Shown here: piece after piece, positions 54,421 to 64,000 of the stretch
Position numbering within the stretch: the stretch's first letter is position 1
How the letters are laid out: every line of letters begins with the position of its first letter
Source: Hymenobacter rubidus
Lineage (GTDB): Bacteria > Bacteroidota > Bacteroidia > Cytophagales > Hymenobacteraceae
NCBI RefSeq assembly: GCF_016734815.1
Contig: NZ_JAERQF010000014.1
Coordinates: forward strand, 50,491 to 114,490
Direction of reading: 5' to 3'
Length of the DNA: 64,000 nt
Position numbers and translations under genes: made by a program
Notes under the pieces: generated by a model
Databases searched by the model: none
What the model saw: only the letters and a program-made list of their open reading frames with translations
What the model was told of the DNA's origin: nothing

Positions 54421-55698
54421 CTAGTGCTTCGCGGGGTCGGTTCGAGGAAGTGGTTGCCGTGCGTCGCGGGCCAGCAGGCCCACGCGCACGTACTGCACCA
54501 GGCCGGCGCGGTTCCACCAGAACAGGCCGAGGGCCAGCACGATGTAGCCCCACGCCATGTCGGTGAGCAGCCGCACGCTGCCGGCCTCGTCGTGCTCGAA
54601 TACCCACGCCAGGGCAAACTGCACGCCGAACATCCCCAACAGGATGGCGGCGCTGCCCAAACTCAGGCGCAGACGCAGTAGCAGGGCCACAGCGAATAGA
54701 GACTGGGCGGCGGTGAGGAAAAACTCCTCGTGCTGGCGGGCATCGAGCGGGAAGCCGGTCAGGTGGCCGGCGCCGAGGGCGTAGACCATGGGAATCATGC
54801 CCACGAGCAGGGTCCACTGGTTGATTTTGTCGCTGACCAGGGCCCCGAGGGCGGCCGTGGGGCGGTTGTTGAGCACGAAGAGCACCACGAGCACCACTTC
54901 GGGCACCTCGCTGGCGAAGGGGGCCACCCACTGCACCAGCAGAAATTGGTTGACGCCCAACTCGCGGCCGGCGGCCAGCAACGATTCGGCAAAGGGCTCG
55001 GCGGCCATGACGATGACGGCCACGGCCACCACGGTCAGCACGCCCATGATGAGCCACTGCTGGCGCACGGGCAGGGTGGCCAGCACCGCGGCGGGGCCAA
55101 CTTCGTCGTCGTCATCCTCGGCTTCTTCGGCCTCGTCGTGGTCGGCTTTGGGCAGCTTGCTCAGGCGCCAGAGGTAGGCGGCAAAGATGCCGACCAAGAC
55201 CACGAAGTCGATGACGCCGATGCTGCCTTTCCAGACGATGACGAAGGAATACAGGCTGGCCAGGGCCAAATAGGCAATTTCGGCGGCGTTGTCCCAGCTC
55301 AGGGCCACGGCTCGCTTGCCACTGTGCCACCAGTAGAGAAACACAATCAGGGGCCAGCCCGCACCGATGAGCAGGCGGTTGGCCCCGGTCATGTTGGCGG
55401 CGGCAAAGCCGGCGTAGGCCGAGCCGGGGTGCAGGCCGGCCTGGTAGGTGTAGTAGAGGTCGACGGCGTACTCGGGCAGCACCGTGACCAGCGCCAGCAC
55501 CCCAATGACCAGACCCTGCGACACATGCTCTTCGGCCGCTTCAGCGCCCCACGACAGCAGGAACCCCGCGCCGAGGATGGCCACGAAGAAAATGGCCGCT
55601 TCCAGCACCGGGGCTACGTGGATGCCCGTCAGGCGCAGGTAAAAGCCGGGCAGCGTCGCGGCCACGGCCAAGGCCACATAGAGGAAGAATTTTCTCAT
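54421..55698 (-). CDS. Sodium/calcium-exchanger-family cation antiporter
   Basis: 425 residues, about eleven hydrophobic helices. The two alpha repeats with acidic ion-site motifs are seen as VLALVTVLPEYAVDLYYTYQ (near 70-90) and WVAPFASEVPEVVLVVLFVL (near 250). A charged cytoplasmic loop between them is Asp/Glu-rich (DHDEAEEAEDDDDEVG) and could sense metal. CaCA-family proteins exchange Ca(II) or other divalent cations for protons or sodium across the inner membrane. It is the last gene of the second metal island and ends 80 bp from the transposase remnant. Confidence 0.87.
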   Translation of the reverse strand: MRKFFLYVALAVAATLPGFYLRLTGIHVAPVLEAAIFFVAILGAGFLLSWGAEAAEEHVSQGLVIGVLALVTVLPEYAVDLYYTYQAGLHPGSAYAGFAAANMTGANRLLIGAGWPLIVFLYWWHSGKRAVALSWDNAAEIAYLALASLYSFVIVWKGSIGVIDFVVLVGIFAAYLWRLSKLPKADHDEAEEAEDDDDEVGPAAVLATLPVRQQWLIMGVLTVVAVAVIVMAAEPFAESLLAAGRELGVNQFLLVQWVAPFASEVPEVVLVVLFVLNNRPTAALGALVSDKINQWTLLVGMIPMVYALGAGHLTGFPLDARQHEEFFLTAAQSLFAVALLLRLRLSLGSAAILLGMFGVQFALAWVFEHDEAGSVRLLTDMAWGYIVLALGLFWWNRAGLVQYVRVGLLARDARQPLPRTDPAKH

Positions 55699-55765
55699 GC
55701 TGATTGATGGGTAAGGGGTGAAGCGGAATGCCTAGCCCAGGCACCGGGGGAAGAAATCAGTACTT

Positions 55766-56353
55766 TCAAAGAGTGCGGGCTTCGTGCCAGGCGTGGCGGG
55801 CTTCCCAGAAGCAGTAGCCGGTCAGCAGCAGGCCCACGGCCCCGTCGGCCCACCACCAGCCCCGCCAGGCGTTCAGGCCCAGGCCCAGCAGCACCGCCCC
55901 GGCCAAAGCCGCGTCCACTAGCGTCACGCGCCCTTCGGTCAGCAGCACCGGGTTGCCCAGCTGCTGGCCCACGCGGCGCTTGCCCCAGGCCAGGGCCAGC
56001 ATGACGGCGCACGTCAGCGCCAGCCAGCCCAGGCCCAGGGCCGATGGCTGCGGCTGCACGGCATGGGCCAGGCTCCAACCGCTTTGCCCCAGCAGGTACA
56101 GGCCCAGCACCAGGAAGGCTCCGCTCAGCAGGCGCAGGCCCCGCGCCTGCCGGGCCCCACCCGTGCCGCGCAGCTCCCAAAGCACCACGGTGGAGGCCCC
56201 GATTTCCAGCAGCGTGTCGAAGCCGAAGCCCACCAGAGCCACGGAGTGGGCCGCCGGGGCAGCCCAGGCGAGCACGGCCACCCCTAGTACGTTCCAGCCC
56301 AGCGTAGCATATTCGAGGGCAATGCCACGTTGCAGCAGCGTAGATTCATTCAT
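55766..56353 (-). CDS. CDF-like cation transporter, short form
   Basis: 195 residues from ATG 56353, six hydrophobic helices. Typical cation-diffusion-facilitator elements are present: ALVGFGFDTLLEIGASTVVL (TM2, with the acidic metal-site residue) and EGRVTLVDAALAGAVLLGLG (TM5). The C-terminal cytoplasmic domain of normal CDF proteins (~80 residues) is missing, so this is the short, membrane-only form common in Bacteroidota. Divalent metal/proton exchange is likely. It lies between the CzcB adaptor (89 bp) and the exchanger (67 bp). Confidence 0.83.
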   Translation of the reverse strand: MNESTLLQRGIALEYATLGWNVLGVAVLAWAAPAAHSVALVGFGFDTLLEIGASTVVLWELRGTGGARQARGLRLLSGAFLVLGLYLLGQSGWSLAHAVQPQPSALGLGWLALTCAVMLALAWGKRRVGQQLGNPVLLTEGRVTLVDAALAGAVLLGLGLNAWRGWWWADGAVGLLLTGYCFWEARHAWHEARTL

Positions 56354-56442
56354 AGCAAACAGAACAGTCAGGATAGAACCCGTTGGTAAGGGCGCCAGCC
56401 GGGAATAGCGGCCCACCCGTGAAGGAAGGCCAGTGAGGCGTG

Positions 56443-57678
56443 CTAATCGTCGCTTTGCTCCCCACTGCCCTTGCCTTGCTGGGCCTGCAGGTAGTAGGCG
56501 CCGCTGACCACCACTTGGGCGTTGGCCGGCAGCTTGTCGACGGGGGTGACGGCGGTGAAGCCCTTGGCGGCGGCGCCGGTGCGCACCTCGTGCTTTTCGT
56601 AGATGTACTCGGTGCCGGTGTCCTCGCGGCGGGTTTTCACGAGGGTGTAGATGTACGAGGCCTCGCCTTCGGGCACGATGGCCGCGTCGGGCACGGTGGC
56701 CACGGCGGCGGGCGCGGCGGCCGGGTCCACGTCGATGACGGCGTTGACGAACAGGCCGGGCAGCAGCTGCTCGTTGCGGTTGTCGTCGATAACGGCGCGC
56801 ACCTTTACGGTTTTGGTGGTGGGGTTGAAGGCGGGGTCGATGTAGGACACGGTGGCCTCGGTGGCGGGCAGGCCCGGCAGGCTGGGGAAGGTGACGTGCA
56901 CGGCCTGGCCCACGCGCACCTTGCCGAAGTCCTGCTCGAACACCTGCAACTCGACGAACAGCCGGCGGGTGTCCAGCACCTCGAACAGCGGGCCGGACGG
57001 GGTGACGGAGGCCCCGAGGGCCAGCCCCGGCTGGTAGCGCAGCCGCCCGGCCAGCGGCGACTTAACGGGGATACGGCTCACAATGCGGCCGGCGCGCAGC
57101 GGCCCCAGGGCAATGCCGAGGGTGGTGAGCCGGCTTTCCAGGCTGCGGAGCGTGGCGCGGGCGGCGTTGTAGTTAGCGGCGGTTTGCTGCACGTTTTTGG
57201 CCACGCCCACCTGCTCGGCCAGCAGGGCTTTCTGGCGCTTGTAGTCGGTTTCGAGGAACACGAACTGGTCGCGCTGGGTGAGGTAGTCCTGCTGGAGCTG
57301 CACAAAGTCCGGGTTTTCGAGCTCGGCCAGCACCTGGCCCTGGCGCACGGGCTGGCCCTCAGTGACGGGCAGCGTGCGGATGATGCCGCCCTGGTAGGCG
57401 CTCACGCTGGCCCGGCGCTGGGGCGGCAGGCTGAGGGTACCGGTGGCCTTGACCACGTTGCTCACGTCCTGGGTGGTGAAGCGGCCGAGCTGGAGGTTGA
57501 TGGCCTTCACCTGGTTTTCGGACAGCTGCACCTGGTTGGAGTCCAGCGGCGGGTCGGCGGCTTTGGCGGCCGCGGGGGCTTTGTCGCCGCTGTCGTCGGC
57601 AGCGCCTTTTTTACCGCAGCTGGCTAGCAGCAGGGCGAAAATGAGCAGTCGGCAACGAGTGGAATTAAGAAACGTCAT
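56443..57678 (-). CDS. RND efflux periplasmic adaptor (CzcB-like, second)
   Basis: 411 residues. Lipoprotein signal with lipobox ALLLASC (near Cys21). Adaptor parts in order: ASVSAYQGGIIRTLPVTEGQ (lipoyl half), ELENPDFVQLQQDYLTQRDQ (hairpin), RLFVELQVFEQDFGKVRVGQ (beta-barrel) and PDAAIVPEGEASYIYTLVKT (membrane-proximal). No heavy-metal-binding CxMHP domain. It is 29 bp downstream of the CzcA-TolC fusion and will connect it across the periplasm. It is related to but clearly diverged from the adaptor at 39639-40817. Confidence 0.9.
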   Translation of the reverse strand: MTFLNSTRCRLLIFALLLASCGKKGAADDSGDKAPAAAKAADPPLDSNQVQLSENQVKAINLQLGRFTTQDVSNVVKATGTLSLPPQRRASVSAYQGGIIRTLPVTEGQPVRQGQVLAELENPDFVQLQQDYLTQRDQFVFLETDYKRQKALLAEQVGVAKNVQQTAANYNAARATLRSLESRLTTLGIALGPLRAGRIVSRIPVKSPLAGRLRYQPGLALGASVTPSGPLFEVLDTRRLFVELQVFEQDFGKVRVGQAVHVTFPSLPGLPATEATVSYIDPAFNPTTKTVKVRAVIDDNRNEQLLPGLFVNAVIDVDPAAAPAAVATVPDAAIVPEGEASYIYTLVKTRREDTGTEYIYEKHEVRTGAAAKGFTAVTPVDKLPANAQVVVSGAYYLQAQQGKGSGEQSDD

Positions 57679-57707
57679 GGCGAGGAAAGCTACTGGAACG
57701 GCCGGCG

Positions 57708-62153
<4,446 letters not shown>

Positions 62154-62294
62154 GCGCGCATTGACTCGTGGAAGCGGGGCCGTACCCGCTGAAAAAAGGC
62201 CGTGAAGGGTTGGCGGGATGGCCGCTACATCGGCGTGTTCCTGCCCCGCCCCGGCGTTGCCGGTGCAAGGCTACGGGCCAATTCTATGCGGAGC

Positions 62295-63557
62295 CTATGC
62301 CGCGGCCGGGCGGGTGCTGACGTGCAGCACGTGTTGCCCCGTGGCGGCCTCGTAGGTGTAGCGCAGCCCGAAGCCGTAGTGGCGGCACACCTGCTGCACG
62401 ATGGACAGGCCGAGGCCGGGCGAGGCCGAGCCGGGCTGCTGCTTCTGGAACCGCTCGAAGTAGCGGGCGGGGTCGCCGGTGGGCGCCGGGCCGGAGTTGC
62501 GGATTTCGAGGGTACCATCCCGTAGGTACACCGACAGCGTGCCGCCCACGTGGTTGTGCTTGAGGGCGTTTTGCAGCAGGTTCACGACCAGCGAATCGGC
62601 CAGGGCCGGGTGCATGCGCACCGGCAGCAGGTCGGAAGCTTCGCAGGTCAGGGTTAGCTCTTTGCCGCTGACCAGCTCTTCCAGCAGGGCGAGCTTTTCG
62701 GTGACGATGTCCGCCAAGTTGAGCGGCATAGCGTCAGGAAACTGGCCGTTTTCAATCTTGCTGAGCAGCGTCAGGCCCTGGTGCAGGCGCGAGAGGCGCA
62801 GCGTGGCCCCGTAGGCGTCGCGCAGTAGCGGGGCCATTTCCGCGTCGCGGGCGCCGAGCTGCAGCAGCCGTTCCAGCTTGGCTTGCAGGATGGCCAGGGG
62901 CGTCTGGGTTTCGTGGGCGGCGTTTTCGGTGAACTCCTTGAGGGACCGGTACTCGGCGGCCAGCCGCTCACTCATCTGGGTAAGGGCCTGGTTGAGCTCG
63001 GTGAACTCGTCGATGGCCGTGGGCGGCAGCACCAGGGTGGCGGGCTGGCGCTGCAGCTCGTAGCCGCGCAGGGCGGCCAGGGTTTGGTGGAACGGCTGCC
63101 AGAGCCGGCCCGACAGCCAGCGGTTCAGCGCGGCCAGACTCAGCAGCAGGCCGACGAGCACGGCGGCCATCACGGAGAGTACCACGCCCAGGGGGCTGTC
63201 GTTTTCGAGCAGGGACTTGCGCAGCGTTACCCAGTAGGTCACGCCCTTGACCTGCACCGGGAAATGCAGTTGCCGGAAGGGCACCGTGCGCCGGCTCACC
63301 GGGTCGTATTCGAGCGTGTCGCTGAAGCCTGCCAGCCGCGGGCGGCGGCTCAGTTCGCGCTGGTCGCCCAAGGGCAGCGGCAGCCGACCGGTGCGCTGCA
63401 GGATGGGCGTGAGGTAGCCCTGCTCCGTGACGAGCTTTTCTTCCATCTCGGAGCGCAGCGCCCACACCAGCCCCGCGTAGAGCGCGGCCGTGCCAGTGGC
63501 AAAGAGCAGGGCCGCCAGCAGCAGGTAGTAGCGGGTGGTGGTGGCCAGCAGCTTCAT
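62295..63557 (-). CDS. Sensor histidine kinase of CzcS/QseC type
   Basis: 420 residues. TM1 (YYLLLAALLFATGTAALYAG) is followed by a periplasmic domain of ~110 residues and TM2 (VVLSVMAAVLVGLLLSLAAL). The HisKA domain has EFTENAAHETQTPLAILQAK with His215, and the HATPase_c domain has NLLQNALKHNHVGG, NSGPAPTGD and PGLGLSIVQQV. No clear HAMP domain between TM2 and HisKA. It senses an envelope signal, plausibly metal, and phosphorylates the regulator whose gene overlaps its start by 4 bp (ATGA). It lies 141 bp upstream of the second czcA-tolC fusion on the same strand. Confidence 0.92.
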   Translation of the reverse strand: MKLLATTTRYYLLLAALLFATGTAALYAGLVWALRSEMEEKLVTEQGYLTPILQRTGRLPLPLGDQRELSRRPRLAGFSDTLEYDPVSRRTVPFRQLHFPVQVKGVTYWVTLRKSLLENDSPLGVVLSVMAAVLVGLLLSLAALNRWLSGRLWQPFHQTLAALRGYELQRQPATLVLPPTAIDEFTELNQALTQMSERLAAEYRSLKEFTENAAHETQTPLAILQAKLERLLQLGARDAEMAPLLRDAYGATLRLSRLHQGLTLLSKIENGQFPDAMPLNLADIVTEKLALLEELVSGKELTLTCEASDLLPVRMHPALADSLVVNLLQNALKHNHVGGTLSVYLRDGTLEIRNSGPAPTGDPARYFERFQKQQPGSASPGLGLSIVQQVCRHYGFGLRYTYEAATGQHVLHVSTRPAAA

Positions 63558-64000
63558 TCGCTGCTCAGCTCGTAGCCCAGGCCGTACACCGTGCGGATGT
63601 AGTCGGGGGCACCCTTCTCCTGCAGCTTGCGGCGCAGGTTCTTGAGGTGGTTGTAGATGAAGTCGAACGAGTCGGCGGTGTCGGCCGCGTCGCCCCAGAG
63701 GTGCTCGGCGATGCTTTCCTTGGTGAGCAGGCGGTTAGGGTTGGCCAGGAAGTAGAGCAGCAGCTCGTACTCCTTGCGGGTGAGGGGCACGGGCTCGTCG
63801 CCGACCAGCACCTGGGCCCGGTCGGGCCGCACGGTCAGGGCCCGGAAGCGCAGCTCGTTCTGGCCCTGAAACTGGCGGCGGCGCAGAATGGCCTGGATGC
63901 GGGCCGTGAGCTCGGCCAGGTGGAAGGGCTTGGTCAGGTAGTCGTCGGCGCCGAGCGCCAGGCCGGTGACTTTGTCGTCGAGGGCCCCGCGGGCCGAGAC
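63554..64000 (-). CDS. OmpR-family response regulator, partial
   Basis: The frame is open to the right edge, so the N-terminus with the phospho-acceptor Asp is missing. Visible are the end of the receiver domain (LGADDYLTKPFHLAELTARI, with the conserved Lys) and the winged-helix output domain (VPLTRKEYELLLYFLANPNR, then FIYNHLKNLRRKL and YIRTVYGLGYEL). An ATG at 63832 is internal. The stop overlaps the kinase start as ATGA. With the kinase it forms a CzcRS-like pair expected to control the metal island downstream. Confidence 0.93.
   Translation of the reverse strand, partial: VSARGALDDKVTGLALGADDYLTKPFHLAELTARIQAILRRRQFQGQNELRFRALTVRPDRAQVLVGDEPVPLTRKEYELLLYFLANPNRLLTKESIAEHLWGDAADTADSFDFIYNHLKNLRRKLQEKGAPDYIRTVYGLGYELSSE

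Overview
The window reads as a high-GC Bacteroidota replicon of the Hymenobacter/Cytophagales kind. The evidence is the Bacteroides-type conjugation set (TraE/DUF4134, TraF/DUF4133, TraG VirB4-like ATPase, TraI/DUF4141), family-typical proteins (HYC_CC_PP, DUF6660, DUF3945/DUF4099), a compact Bacteroidota RpoD-type sigma factor and TAnnTTTG-type -7 promoter boxes. ParA, mobC, a relaxase and a coupling protein together point to a conjugative plasmid or integrative conjugative element. No replication initiator, integrase, rRNA, tRNA or CRISPR array was seen, so plasmid versus ICE is not settled here.

Layout. 1-5672 (minus): start of a tra operon. 6133-14488: two LytTR two-component systems, an ECF sigma factor, a di-haem cytochrome c lipoprotein and an alpha/beta hydrolase. 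14663-24851: partition and DNA-processing block: an RHH-like protein and ParA, then a 415-bp array of 8-bp repeats, a nested inverted-repeat region (candidate oriT), mobC, relaxase, coupling protein, DUF4099/DUF3945 protein and a Toprim primase-like protein. 25150-33682 (minus): a copper/silver island (Cys-rich four-helix bundle, four heavy-metal-binding domains, two adaptors, TolC and a CusA pump split into two reading frames). 34323-45828: DUF305 lipoproteins, ZIP transporter, Zn/Cd-type P1B ATPase, YnfA, CzcB and a CzcA-TolC fusion. 45919-52791: Fic protein with small partner, ArdC antirestriction protein, a tiny ORF, a family of undescribed proteins, one pseudogene and an RpoD-type sigma factor. 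53170-54341: a histone-H1-like protein and a Tn3-family transposon end with a broken transposase. 54421-64000 (minus): a second divalent-metal island (Ca/cation exchanger, CDF-like protein, CzcB, a second CzcA-TolC fusion and a CzcRS-type two-component system cut by the window edge).

How it may work together. Three promoters (tra operon, coupling protein, DUF3945 gene) carry the same element of four sequence blocks at the same spacing, which suggests one regulator switches transfer on. The octamer array sits between ParA and the mobilisation genes and is the best centromere candidate. ArdC and a 45-codon ORF share a duplicated ~150-bp AT-rich 5' region, which may mark genes expressed on entry into a new host. 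The metal islands are the cargo. All functional calls rest on reading motifs by eye; no database search was run.
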